Positions 29,794-37,331 of a stretch of 49,081 nucleotides of DNA are shown here, one piece after another. The stretch spans positions 1 to 49,081 of the forward strand of contig JAAYTZ010000040.1 in the NCBI GenBank assembly GCA_012517965.1, in the 5' to 3' direction. Origin of the DNA: Propionibacterium sp. Its GTDB lineage: Bacteria; Actinomycetota; Actinomycetes; Propionibacteriales; Propionibacteriaceae. Position 1 is the first letter of the stretch; each line of letters begins with the position of its first letter. The notes beneath the pieces were generated by a model. That model had not been told where the DNA came from, did not search any database, and saw only the letters and a list, made by a program, of their open reading frames with translations. Made by a program: the position numbers and the translations under genes.

Positions 29794-30138
29794 ATGTCCG
29801 TCCTCACGGTCCTTCCGGACAACGTGAGCGTGCGGGCCAAGCCCGGGGAGACCATCCTCGCCGTGCTGTCCGCGTCCGGGTACGGCTACCGGATCGGGTG
29901 TCGCCGTGGTGGCTGCGGCATCTGCAAGGTCGACCTCCGGGAGGGGGAGGTCTACTACGACCATCCGGTCGCCGAGTCGGTGCTCTCCCAGGAGGAGATC
30001 GCCGCCGGCGCCGTCCTGTCCTGCCGTGCCGTCCCCGTCGGGGACGTCACGATCGAGCTGCGCGACGAGCGACTCAAGCTCAACAGCGCCTTGCTGCGGT
30101 CCATCCGGGCCGTCAAGGCCCCAACGACTAAGGAGTAA
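29794..30138 (+). CDS. 2Fe-2S ferredoxin, XylT-like
   Basis: 114-residue plant-type ferredoxin with cluster ligands Cys36, Cys41, Cys44 (IGCRRGGCGICKV) and Cys77 (VLSCRAVP). In meta-cleavage operons such ferredoxins (XylT, DmpQ, PhlG) re-reduce the catalytic iron of catechol 2,3-dioxygenase after oxidative inactivation. Its place directly before the dioxygenase, four bases apart, supports that role. ATG at 29794 with AAAGGAG seven bases upstream. Confidence 0.9.
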   Translation: MSVLTVLPDNVSVRAKPGETILAVLSASGYGYRIGCRRGGCGICKVDLREGEVYYDHPVAESVLSQEEIAAGAVLSCRAVPVGDVTIELRDERLKLNSALLRSIRAVKAPTTKE

Positions 30139-30142
30139 CCAC

Positions 30143-31054
30143 ATGGGCATCCTGCGACTGGGCTATCTGCACGTCCGTGTCACCGACATGGCCGAGGCTC
30201 GCAAGCACTACATCGAGACCATGGGTCTCAAGGTGACCGCCGAGGAGGCCGGCAAGGTCTACCTCAAGGGCTGGGACGAGTGGGATCACCACTCGGTCGT
30301 CCTGGAGGAGGGCGGGGTCGGCCTCGCCAAGCTGGGCTTCAAGGTGCAGTCCGAAGACGACCTCAACACCTACGAGAACAACGCGCGGACCTTCGGGGCG
30401 ACCGTCGAGCGGATGAGCAAGGGCGAGGAACTCGAGGTCGGCCAGGGCATCCGCGTGACGACGCCCAGCGGCCATGTCGTCGAGCTGTACAACGAGATCA
30501 CCTACCTCGGCAACGAGGTCGGCTACCTCAACCCGTACCCGTTCCCGCGGCACGAGACCGGCATCTCGGTGCCGGCCCTCGACCACATGCTGATCATGGC
30601 CGAGGACGTCGCGCTCAACGAGAAGTTCTTCATGGACACGTTCGGCATGTACGCCGTCGAGCAGATCCGCCCCGAGATCGACTCCCCGGCCCGCATCGCC
30701 ACCTGGCTGTCGGCCGGCCAGAAGAACCACGACATCGCGATCGTCTCCGGCAAGGACAAGGGCCTGCACCACTTCGCGTTCCAGCTCGAGGACTGGAGCA
30801 AGATCCTGCGCGCCGCCGACATCTTCGCCATGGACGACGTCTCGATCGACATCACCCCGACGCGCCACGGCATCACCCGCGGCACGACGATCTACTTCTT
30901 CGATCCCGCGGGCAACCGCAACGAGACCTACGCCGGCGGGTACCGGGCGTACCGCGACCGTCCCACGACGATCTGGACGCCGGAGCACATCGGCCGCGGC
31001 ATCTTCTCGCACTCGCGCGAGCTGAACGCCGCCTTCACCGAGGTCTACACGTAG
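30143..31054 (+). CDS. Catechol 2,3-dioxygenase (type I extradiol, XylE family)
   Basis: Cleaves catechol between C2 and C3 to 2-hydroxymuconic semialdehyde. 303 residues, two-domain VOC fold. The iron ligands by alignment with XylE (His153, His214, Glu265) are His148 (ALDHMLIM), His209 or the adjacent His210 (GLHHFAFQLED) and Glu261 (GNRNETYAGG). The short basic loop TPTRHGITRG carries a second-sphere His. ATG at 30143 follows AAGGAG. Flanked by the XylT-like ferredoxin and, after a hairpin, a GlcG-family protein. Confidence 0.95.
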   Translation: MGILRLGYLHVRVTDMAEARKHYIETMGLKVTAEEAGKVYLKGWDEWDHHSVVLEEGGVGLAKLGFKVQSEDDLNTYENNARTFGATVERMSKGEELEVGQGIRVTTPSGHVVELYNEITYLGNEVGYLNPYPFPRHETGISVPALDHMLIMAEDVALNEKFFMDTFGMYAVEQIRPEIDSPARIATWLSAGQKNHDIAIVSGKDKGLHHFAFQLEDWSKILRAADIFAMDDVSIDITPTRHGITRGTTIYFFDPAGNRNETYAGGYRAYRDRPTTIWTPEHIGRGIFSHSRELNAAFTEVYT

Positions 31055-31066
31055 GCCGACCGACCC

Positions 31067-31103
31067 CCGGACGCCGGACGCGGCTGCCGCGTCCGGCGTC
31101 CGG
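31067..31103 (+). terminator. Strong hairpin after catechol 2,3-dioxygenase
   Basis: Perfect 17-bp arms (31067-31083 and 31087-31103) with a CTG loop, 13 bases after the dioxygenase stop and 35 bases before the GlcG-family start. The arms are built of CCGGACGCC units. It may terminate, partly, within the operon, lowering GlcG expression. Confidence 0.7.
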
Positions 31104-31137
31104 CCGTTTCCGTCCCCCGTCAAGAAAGGACGCCGGC

Positions 31138-31560
31138 ATGGCCGTCACCACCACCGTCACCACCCTCACCGCGGAGGGAGCGCTCAAGGCGCTCAACGCG
31201 GCCCACGCGAAGAGCCTCGCCCTCGGCGTCCCCGTCGACATCTCCGTGTGCGACGCCGCCGGGAACGAGGTCGCGTTCCTGCGCCCCGACGGCGCGCCCC
31301 TGCTGAGCATGGGCATCGCCCGGGACAAGGCGTACACGGTCGTCGCGTTCAACGGGCTGCCGACCTCGAAGTGGTTCGACCTGATCAAGGACGAGCCGGC
31401 GCTGCTCAACGGCATCGTGCACCGCGAGCGGCTGGTGATCTTCGGCGGTGGCGTACCGATCCTCGTCGACGGCGTCCTGGTGGGGGCGGTCGGGTGCTCG
31501 GGCGGCTCCGCGGAGGAGGACGTGATCGTCGCCCAGGCCGGGGCGGACGCCGTCGGCTGA
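31138..31560 (+). CDS. GlcG/HbpS family heme-binding-like protein (DUF336)
   Basis: 140-residue protein with the DUF336 pattern: LTAEGALKALNAAHAKSLALGVPVDISVCDAAGNEVAFLRPDGAPLL in the N-terminal half, the central DKAYTVVAFNGLPT, and GGGVPILVDGVLVGAVGCSGGSAEEDVIVAQAG at the end. Family members include HbpS, which binds heme and iron in Streptomyces, and GlcG of unknown function. Why one is co-located with a catechol dioxygenase is not known; protection or iron supply is only a guess. ATG at 31138 with GAAAGGA seven bases upstream. Confidence 0.85.
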   Translation: MAVTTTVTTLTAEGALKALNAAHAKSLALGVPVDISVCDAAGNEVAFLRPDGAPLLSMGIARDKAYTVVAFNGLPTSKWFDLIKDEPALLNGIVHRERLVIFGGGVPILVDGVLVGAVGCSGGSAEEDVIVAQAGADAVG

Positions 31561-31571
31561 GGACGACGGGG

Positions 31572-32345
31572 TCAGCGTCGCCGGGCGAGCAGGCTAGCCC
31601 GGTTCAGCTCGCGGCTCAGCGCCAGCGCGGCGGTCTGGACGGCGGGCCCCATCCGCGGGGCCAGCCGCCGGTTGAAGCCCGACACCGAGATCGCGGCGCG
31701 CACGCCGCCGTCCGGCCCGAACACGGGGGCGGCGGCGCAGAGGACGCCCACGTTGCTCTCCTCCCGGTCGTAGGCGATCCCGGACGCCCGGATCGCCGCG
31801 AGCTCCCGGTTGAGGTGCCCCGGGGTCGTGATCGACCGCGGGGTCATCGGGGGCAGGCCGGTGGCGAGCACGCGCTGCACGGTCTGCGGGTCCGCGAAGG
31901 CGAGCATCGCCTTGCCGACGCCGGTGACGTGGGCGGGGAGGCGTCCGCCGCGCCGCGAGTTCATCGGCGGGGCCTGTTTGGCCGAGAGCACCTGGAGGTA
32001 CACGACCTCGGTGCCGTCCAGGATCGCCAGGTGGACCGACGCCCCGGTGGCGGTGCGGAGGTCCTCCATGTGCGGCAGGGCGAGTTGCGAGAGGTTGCGC
32101 TGGACGGGCACGAGTTCGCCCAGCTCGAACAGGCGCATCCCCAACTGGTATCCGCCGTCGACGCGGTTGAGCCACCCCAGTTCCGTCAGCTCCTCGGCGA
32201 GCCGGTGGGCGGTGGAGCGGGGCAGGCCGCTGCTCCGGATGAGGTCCGCCAGGCTCAGCGTCTGGCGGTCGGGGCCGAAGCCCTCGAGCAGCAGCGATGC
32301 CCTTTTGATAACGGATACGGGAATTTCCCGCTGAGTGGGAGGCAC
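31572..32345 (-). CDS. IclR family transcriptional regulator (first of a divergent pair)
   Basis: 257 residues. N-terminal winged helix (about 8-70: SLADLIRSSGLPRSTAHRLAEELTELGWL) and a C-terminal effector domain (about 85-250; HVTGVGKAMLAF, REESNVGVLCAAAPVF, ISVSGFNRRLAP). Likely senses an aromatic compound or pathway intermediate. Starts at GTG 32345, the only start between an in-frame stop and conserved sequence. The palindrome at 32318-32330 lies inside its first codons. Convergent with the GlcG gene. Confidence 0.88.
   Translation of the reverse strand: MPPTQREIPVSVIKRASLLLEGFGPDRQTLSLADLIRSSGLPRSTAHRLAEELTELGWLNRVDGGYQLGMRLFELGELVPVQRNLSQLALPHMEDLRTATGASVHLAILDGTEVVYLQVLSAKQAPPMNSRRGGRLPAHVTGVGKAMLAFADPQTVQRVLATGLPPMTPRSITTPGHLNRELAAIRASGIAYDREESNVGVLCAAAPVFGPDGGVRAAISVSGFNRRLAPRMGPAVQTAALALSRELNRASLLARRR
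32318..32330. promoter_or_regulatory. Perfect palindrome CGGGAATTTCCCG within the start of the IclR gene
   Basis: 13-bp perfect palindrome centred on T32324, 16 bases downstream of the GTG of the minus-strand IclR gene and about 100 bases upstream of the second IclR start. It could be an autoregulatory operator. It is unlike the TGTTC-N9-GAACA sites. Confidence 0.45.
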
Positions 32346-32429
32346 TCATTGATTCTGGGCGGGATGTGACGGAGTGTCTACCTAGACCCTCGAACCCGTC
32401 GCATGGAGGCGACAGAAAAGGCGGTACCG

Positions 32430-33233
32430 ATGGCCAGCGTGATCGATCTCCCGACCGGGCTCCCCGACGCACCGCGGCAGAACGCCCGCTCCGACACGCT
32501 CCAGTCGGTCACGACGGCACTGGACGTGCTGGACTGCTTCTTGTCGGCGCCGGAGCTCGGCGTCAGCGAGATCGCGCGGCGCCTCGGCATCGCCAAGAGC
32601 AGCGCCCACCGGCTGCTGACCACGCTGGCCGCGCGGCACGTGGTCGAGAAGAACCCCGAGACCGGCCAGTACCGGCTCGGCGTGCACCTGTTCGCGCTCG
32701 GCCACCTGGCCCAGTCGCGGATGGCGCTGTCGAGCCTCGCGCTGCCCGAGCTGCAGCGGCTGCACGGGGCGACGGGCTTCACGATCTTCATCGGCCTCCT
32801 CGACGGCGAGAACGCGGTCTACCCGCACTTCGTCGGCAACCCGTCGGTGTCGGCCCAGCTCGCCCAGGAGTCGGTGCGCCGCCGCGCCCACGCCACGGCG
32901 CTCGGCCGGGCGATGGCGGCGCTGGACCCGGCGATCGAGCGTCGGCTGCGCATGCAGGCGGCCGCGGGCCGCGGGCCGGAGGCGGCCCGGGCGGTCAAGG
33001 AGTTCGACCGGGCCATCGAGACGTTCCGCCGCGTCGGGGTCACCATGTCGCGCGACACCGCGGCCCCGGGCCTGAGCGGCGTCGCAGCGCCGATCCGGAC
33101 CCTGGCCGGCCGTCCGGTCGCCGCGCTCGTCGTCGCCGGGCCGACGGCCAGCGTGATCCCCAACGCGGACCGCATCGCCCGGATCCTCCCGCCCGCCGCG
33201 GCGCGGGTTTCCCGGCTCGTCGGGGCCGGCTGA
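32430..33233 (+). CDS. IclR family transcriptional regulator (second of the pair)
   Basis: 267 residues. The winged helix (about 25-85) contains LGVSEIARRLGIAKSSAHRL, and the effector domain (about 100-260) contains ATGFTIFIGLLDGENAVYPHF and AHATALGRAMAAL. I chose ATG 32430 because AAAAGG lies eight bases upstream; the in-frame ATG at 32403 has no ribosome binding site. It directly precedes the hydratase operon, so it is a natural candidate activator of it. The N-terminal 25 residues before the helix-turn-helix look unstructured. Confidence 0.88.
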   Translation: MASVIDLPTGLPDAPRQNARSDTLQSVTTALDVLDCFLSAPELGVSEIARRLGIAKSSAHRLLTTLAARHVVEKNPETGQYRLGVHLFALGHLAQSRMALSSLALPELQRLHGATGFTIFIGLLDGENAVYPHFVGNPSVSAQLAQESVRRRAHATALGRAMAALDPAIERRLRMQAAAGRGPEAARAVKEFDRAIETFRRVGVTMSRDTAAPGLSGVAAPIRTLAGRPVAALVVAGPTASVIPNADRIARILPPAAARVSRLVGAG

Positions 33234-33237
33234 CCGG

Positions 33238-33256
33238 TGTTCCCGGTCGCGGAACA
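33238..33256 (+). promoter_or_regulatory. Candidate IclR operator of the hydratase operon
   Basis: TGTTCC (33238-33243), seven bases, GGAACA (33251-33256): a 19-bp inverted repeat matching the TGTTC-N9-GAACA element upstream of the ferredoxin gene. A plausible -10, TAGCTT, lies at 33286-33291 with no good -35, which would put the operator centre near -50, a position that suits an activator. Confidence 0.65.
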
Positions 33257-33285
33257 GCCCTCTCGGGCGCGCTCAGGCGCAGGAA

Positions 33286-33291
33286 TAGCTT
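33286..33291 (+). promoter_or_regulatory. Possible -10 element of the meta-cleavage lower operon
   Basis: TAGCTT fits the TANNNT form. The expected -35 region has no TTGACA-like match, consistent with activator dependence. The ribosome binding site AAGGAG (33311-33316) then gives a leader of about 25 bases. Confidence 0.35.
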
Positions 33292-33322
33292 GACAAGACA
33301 ACCAGAATCGAAGGAGCCACCT

Positions 33323-34114
33323 GTGGATTCCGCCCTCCAGGCGAAGGCCGCGAAGGACCTGCTCGGGGCCTACGCGTCGCGGACGCCCATCCCGCCGCTG
33401 ATCGAGACGTTCACGGAGATCGCGTTCGAGGACGCGTACGTGATCCAGAAGCTGCAGATCGACGAGTTGCTCGCCGACGGTCGCGTCGTCAAGGGCCACA
33501 AGGTCGGCCTGACGTCGGCGGCGATGCAGAAGCAGTTGGGCGTGTCGCAGCCCGACTTCGGCCACCTCCTCGACGACATGTTCTACCTCGAGAACATGCC
33601 GATCCCCATGGATGTGTGGCTGCAGCCCCGCATCGAGCCCGAGATCGCGTTCGTGCTCGGCCGGCCCCTGCAGGGCCCCGGGGTGACGATCGCGGACGCC
33701 ATTCGTGCGGTCGACTTCGTCCTGCCGGCCATCGAGCTCGTCGACAGCCGGATCAAGGACTGGAAGATCGGCATCATCGACACGATCGCCGACAACGCCA
33801 GCTCCGGCGGCGTCGTGCTCGGCGGCAAGCCCACCAAGCTGACCGACGTCGACCTGCGGCTCGTCGGCTGCACCCTGTACAAGAACGGGCAGATCGTCGG
33901 CACGGGCGCCAACGGCGCCGTCATGGGCAACCCGCTCAACTCCTTGGTCTGGCTCGCCAACACGGTCGGCCCCCAGGGCGTCACGCTCGAGCCGGGGCAC
34001 GTCGTGCTCCCGGGTTCCGTCACCAAGCTCCAGCCCGTGGCCCCCGGCGACACGTTCGTCGCCAACTGGGGTGTGCTGGGCACCGCCACCGCTCGCTTCG
34101 CGAAGGAGAACTGA
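33323..34114 (+). CDS. 2-oxopent-4-enoate (2-keto-4-pentenoate) hydratase
   Basis: Adds water to 2-hydroxypenta-2,4-dienoate to give 4-hydroxy-2-oxovalerate. 263 residues of the fumarylacetoacetase-like hydratase/decarboxylase family. Key segments: [20 protein letters not shown], the metal-binding [11 protein letters not shown] (Glu pair) and the [14 protein letters not shown] loop. The other family member in this operon (36280) is assigned as the decarboxylase by its own resemblance to XylI/DmpH; assigning the two roles rests on similarity and gene order. GTG 33323 with AAGGAG six bases upstream. Confidence 0.88.
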   Translation: MDSALQAKAAKDLLGAYASRTPIPPLIETFTEIAFEDAYVIQKLQIDELLADGRVVKGHKVGLTSAAMQKQLGVSQPDFGHLLDDMFYLENMPIPMDVWLQPRIEPEIAFVLGRPLQGPGVTIADAIRAVDFVLPAIELVDSRIKDWKIGIIDTIADNASSGGVVLGGKPTKLTDVDLRLVGCTLYKNGQIVGTGANGAVMGNPLNSLVWLANTVGPQGVTLEPGHVVLPGSVTKLQPVAPGDTFVANWGVLGTATARFAKEN

Positions 34115-34118
34115 ATTC

Positions 34119-35195
34119 ATGGCTGAGGATTTCCAGGGCCGTCCGACGACCGCCGCCATCATCGGGTCGGGCAACATCGGCACCGACCTGATGTTCAAGC
34201 TGATCCGGCGCAGCAAGTTCATCACGCCGAAGTACATGATCGGCATCGACCCCCGGTCCGACGGCCTCGCCCGGGCCGAGCGCATGGGCCTGATCCCGTC
34301 GGCCGGCGGCCTCGACTGGCTGCTCAGCCTGCCGACCGAGGAACTGCCGGACATCGTGTTCGACGCCACGTCCGCCAAGGCGCACGCCGCCGCCGCACCG
34401 CGGCTGGCCGAGAAGGGCATCGTCGCGGTCGACCTGACCCCGGCTGCCGTCGGCCCGTTCTGCAGCCCCGCCGTGTCCGACAACGTCGACCCGGCGTCCA
34501 TGAACGTCAACATGATCACCTGCGGCGGGCAGGCCACGATCCCGATCGTGTACGCGGTGACCCGCGTCACCGGCCAGCCCGAGTACGCCGAGATCGTGGC
34601 CTCGCTGTCGAGCAAGGGGGCCGGCCCCGGCACGCGGGCGAACATCGACGAGTTCACCGAGACCACCGCGAAGGCCATCGAGGAGGTCGGCGGCGCCAAG
34701 CGCGGCAAGGCCATCATCATCCTGAACCCGGTCGAGCCGCCCATGAAGATGCGCAACACCGTCTTCGTCGCCGTGCCGGCCGAGTACGCGGAGCCCGGCC
34801 CCAAGCAGGACGAGCTGACGGCGTCCATCAAGCAGATGGTGGCCGAGGTGCAGAAGTACGTCCCGGGCTACTCGATGAAGTCCGAACCGCAGTACGACGC
34901 CCCGCGCGACATCTGGGGCGGGCTGGCCCGGGTCGCGGTCTTCCTCGAGGTCGTCGGCGCCGGCGACTACCTGCCGGACTACGCCGGGAACCTGGACATC
35001 ATCACCGCGGCGTCCGCGCACATCGGCGACATCCTCATGGAGTACCGGATCGCGCACCCCGTCAAGGGGACGCCGCAGCACGTCGAGTTCCGCGCGGCCA
35101 CCGAGGCCCCGCTGCCGGGCAGCGCCGCGGCGCGCGCGCTCAAGCAGGCAGCAGCTCACGACACCAGCAAGGACGCCGAAGGGGCGAAGGCATGA
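34119..35195 (+). CDS. Acetaldehyde dehydrogenase (acetylating)
   Basis: Converts acetaldehyde, NAD+ and CoA to acetyl-CoA; DmpF/BphJ/HsaG family. 358 residues: the Rossmann motif [20 protein letters not shown], the catalytic Cys135 in [12 protein letters not shown], and [15 protein letters not shown]. The enzyme forms a channelling complex with the aldolase encoded next, and the ATGA overlap fits stoichiometric production. ATG at 34119, four bases after the hydratase stop. The C-terminal tail after residue 330 is longer than in DmpF. Confidence 0.95.
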   Translation: MAEDFQGRPTTAAIIGSGNIGTDLMFKLIRRSKFITPKYMIGIDPRSDGLARAERMGLIPSAGGLDWLLSLPTEELPDIVFDATSAKAHAAAAPRLAEKGIVAVDLTPAAVGPFCSPAVSDNVDPASMNVNMITCGGQATIPIVYAVTRVTGQPEYAEIVASLSSKGAGPGTRANIDEFTETTAKAIEEVGGAKRGKAIIILNPVEPPMKMRNTVFVAVPAEYAEPGPKQDELTASIKQMVAEVQKYVPGYSMKSEPQYDAPRDIWGGLARVAVFLEVVGAGDYLPDYAGNLDIITAASAHIGDILMEYRIAHPVKGTPQHVEFRAATEAPLPGSAAARALKQAAAHDTSKDAEGAKA

Positions 35196-36280
35196 CCGAT
35201 CAGATTCTCAAGCAGGAGCGCACCACCACCGACGCCGTCGGCACCAAGCGTGCCGTGCGGATCACCGACACCACGCTGCGCGACGGCTCGCACCCGATGC
35301 GGCACATGTTCACCGAGCAGCAGGTGCGCGCGATCGTCCGCGAACTGGACGACGCCAACATCGAGGTCATCGAGGTGTCGCACGGCGACGGCCTCGGCGG
35401 GTCGAGCTTCAACTACGGCTTCTCGGGCACCGACGAGCTCAAGCTGATCCGGGCCGCCGCCGACGAGGCCAAGCGCGCCAAGATCGCGGCGCTGCTGCTG
35501 CCCGGCGTCGGCACGGTGGCCGACCTGAAGCGCGCCCAGGACGCCGGCATCTCGGTCGTTCGCGTGGCGACGCACTGCACGGAGGCCGACACCTCCTACC
35601 AGCACTTCGGGGCCGCGCGTGACCTCGGGCTGGAGACCGTCGGCTTCCTGATGCTGAGCCACCGCGTGTCCCCCGAGAAGCTGGCCGAGCAGGCCGCCAT
35701 CCAGGTGGACGCCGGCTGCCAGTGCGTCTACGTCGTCGACTCGGCCGGCGCCCTGATCCTCGACCAGGCCAAGGACCGGGTCGCGGCGGTCGTCGACCGG
35801 ATCGGCAAGGACGCCCAGGTCGGCTTCCACGGCCACCAGAACCTGTCGCTCGGCGTCGCGAACTCGATCCTCGCCTACCAGGCCGGCGCCCGGCAGATCG
35901 ACGGCGCGCTCTCGGCCCTCGGTGCGGGCGCCGGCAACAGCCCCACCGAGGTGCTGGCCGTCAACTTCGAGCGGCTCGGCGTCAACACCGAGCTCGACAC
36001 CGACAAGCTGCTGCACGCGGCCGAGAACGTCGTCCGGCCGATCCTGCCCGCGCTGCCCTACATGGACCGCGGCTCGATCACCCAGGGCCAGGCGGGCGTC
36101 TACTCGTCGTTCCTCAAGCACGCCGAACGCGCCGCCGAGCGCTACGGCGTCCCGGCCCACGAGATCCTGGCCCGCATCGGCGAGCGCGGGTACGTCGGCG
36201 GCCAGGAGGACATGATCATCGACGTCGCCCTGGAGATGCTGAACGAGCAGTCCGACCCGAACATCGTCGGAGCCAAGTGA
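35192..36280 (+). CDS. 4-hydroxy-2-oxovalerate aldolase
   Basis: Cleaves 4-hydroxy-2-oxovalerate to pyruvate and acetaldehyde; DmpG/BphI family, 362 residues. The divalent-metal TIM barrel starts [18 protein letters not shown] (catalytic Arg and metal Asp), continues [18 protein letters not shown], and has the metal-binding histidines in [18 protein letters not shown]-terminal communication domain follows. Overlaps the dehydrogenase stop by four bases and the decarboxylase start by one. Confidence 0.96.
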   Translation: MTDQILKQERTTTDAVGTKRAVRITDTTLRDGSHPMRHMFTEQQVRAIVRELDDANIEVIEVSHGDGLGGSSFNYGFSGTDELKLIRAAADEAKRAKIAALLLPGVGTVADLKRAQDAGISVVRVATHCTEADTSYQHFGAARDLGLETVGFLMLSHRVSPEKLAEQAAIQVDAGCQCVYVVDSAGALILDQAKDRVAAVVDRIGKDAQVGFHGHQNLSLGVANSILAYQAGARQIDGALSALGAGAGNSPTEVLAVNFERLGVNTELDTDKLLHAAENVVRPILPALPYMDRGSITQGQAGVYSSFLKHAERAAERYGVPAHEILARIGERGYVGGQEDMIIDVALEMLNEQSDPNIVGAK

Positions 36281-37080
36281 TGGCGGAGCACAACTGGACC
36301 GTGGACTCGGTCGCCACCGAACTGCTCGCCTGCGAGGCGGAGCGCCGCGACCGCGTCAAGTTCACCGACGAGTGGCCGGAACTGGACGTCGAGACCGGCT
36401 ACCAGATCCAGGACGAGACCCTGCGCCGCCGCCTCGAGCGCGGCGAGCAGCTGATCGGGGTCAAGCTGGGCCTCACCAGCCGGGCCAAGCAGGAGCGGAT
36501 GGGCGTCGCGACGCCCTTCGTCGCCTGGCTGACGGACGCCATGGTGCTGCCCGCCGACCTGCCGGTGCCGCAGGACAAGCTGATCCACCCGCGCATCGAG
36601 CCCGAACTCGTGTTCATCATGGGCGAGCGGCTGGAGGGCCCCGGCGTGACCGGCGCCCAGGCGCTGGCGGCGGTGAGCCACGTGCTCGGCGGCGCCGAGA
36701 TCATCGACTCCCGCTACAAGGACTTCCGGTTCCTCGCGGGAGACGTGGTCGCGGACAACGCGTCGTCGGGCGCCTACATGACGGGGCCGGTGGCGCTCCC
36801 GCCGGAGATGCTCGACCTGTCGACCGAGGCCGTGCTGGTCGAGGTGGACGGCGCGATCGTCGACTCCGCGACCGGCGCCGCCATCATGGGGCACCCGGCC
36901 GAGGCCCTCGCCCTCGCGGCGAACGACCTCGCGAAGCGGGGGCATGCGATCGAGGCCGGGTGGGTCGTCCTGACCGGCGGCATGACGGACGCCGTGTTCG
37001 CCCCGCCCGGGTCTTCGGTGGCCTGCCACTTCACCAACCTCGGCTCGGTGTACTTCAACGGCGGGACGGAGCCCGCCTGA
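36280..37080 (+). CDS. 2-oxo-3-hexenedioate (4-oxalocrotonate) decarboxylase
   Basis: Decarboxylates 2-oxo-3-hexenedioate to 2-hydroxypenta-2,4-dienoate; DmpH/XylI family. 266 residues, paralogous to the hydratase at 33323. Segments: LIGVKLGLTSRAKQERMGV, IHPRIEPELVFIMGERL (metal Glu pair), VVADNASSGAYMTGP and the C-terminal GWVVLTGGMTDAVF. In Pseudomonas the decarboxylase and hydratase form a complex. ATG at 36280 overlaps the aldolase stop (TGATG), and its stop overlaps the tautomerase start the same way. Confidence 0.92.
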   Translation: MAEHNWTVDSVATELLACEAERRDRVKFTDEWPELDVETGYQIQDETLRRRLERGEQLIGVKLGLTSRAKQERMGVATPFVAWLTDAMVLPADLPVPQDKLIHPRIEPELVFIMGERLEGPGVTGAQALAAVSHVLGGAEIIDSRYKDFRFLAGDVVADNASSGAYMTGPVALPPEMLDLSTEAVLVEVDGAIVDSATGAAIMGHPAEALALAANDLAKRGHAIEAGWVVLTGGMTDAVFAPPGSSVACHFTNLGSVYFNGGTEPA

Positions 37081-37331
37081 TGCCGATCATCGAGGTCACC
37101 CTCACCCCGGCCCCGCACCGGACGCCCGAGGTCAAGCGCGCCCTGATCAGCGCGCTGACCGCGGCGGTGGTGGACACGGGCGTGGCTCCGAAGGAGTCCG
37201 TCCGCGTCCTCCTCCGGGAGATCCCCGCGGAACACTTCGCCGCGGGTGACGTAACCCTGGCCGAACGGCGGGCCGCCCAGGCCGCCGCGTCGGCGTCCAA
37301 CACGCAGAAAGGCAACGACGCCAATGGCTGA
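37080..37331 (+). CDS. 4-oxalocrotonate tautomerase
   Basis: Converts 2-hydroxymuconate to 2-oxo-3-hexenedioate. 83 residues. The catalytic N-terminal Pro follows Met (MPIIEVTL), an Arg in APHRTPEVKRALI corresponds to Arg11, and SVRVLLREI holds the Arg39 counterpart. The usual family length is about 62; the extra C-terminal stretch of about 20 residues (RRAAQAAASASNTQKGNDANG) is unstructured in appearance and also covers the ribosome-binding region and start of the next gene, which it overlaps by eight bases. Confidence 0.9.
   Translation: MPIIEVTLTPAPHRTPEVKRALISALTAAVVDTGVAPKESVRVLLREIPAEHFAAGDVTLAERRAAQAAASASNTQKGNDANG

Noticed and set aside
33290-33295. TTGACA as the -35 box of the hydratase operon.
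   Set aside because: The matching -10 would fall on the ribosome binding site and start codon (33311-33325), leaving no leader; TAGCTT at 33286 as -10 fits better.
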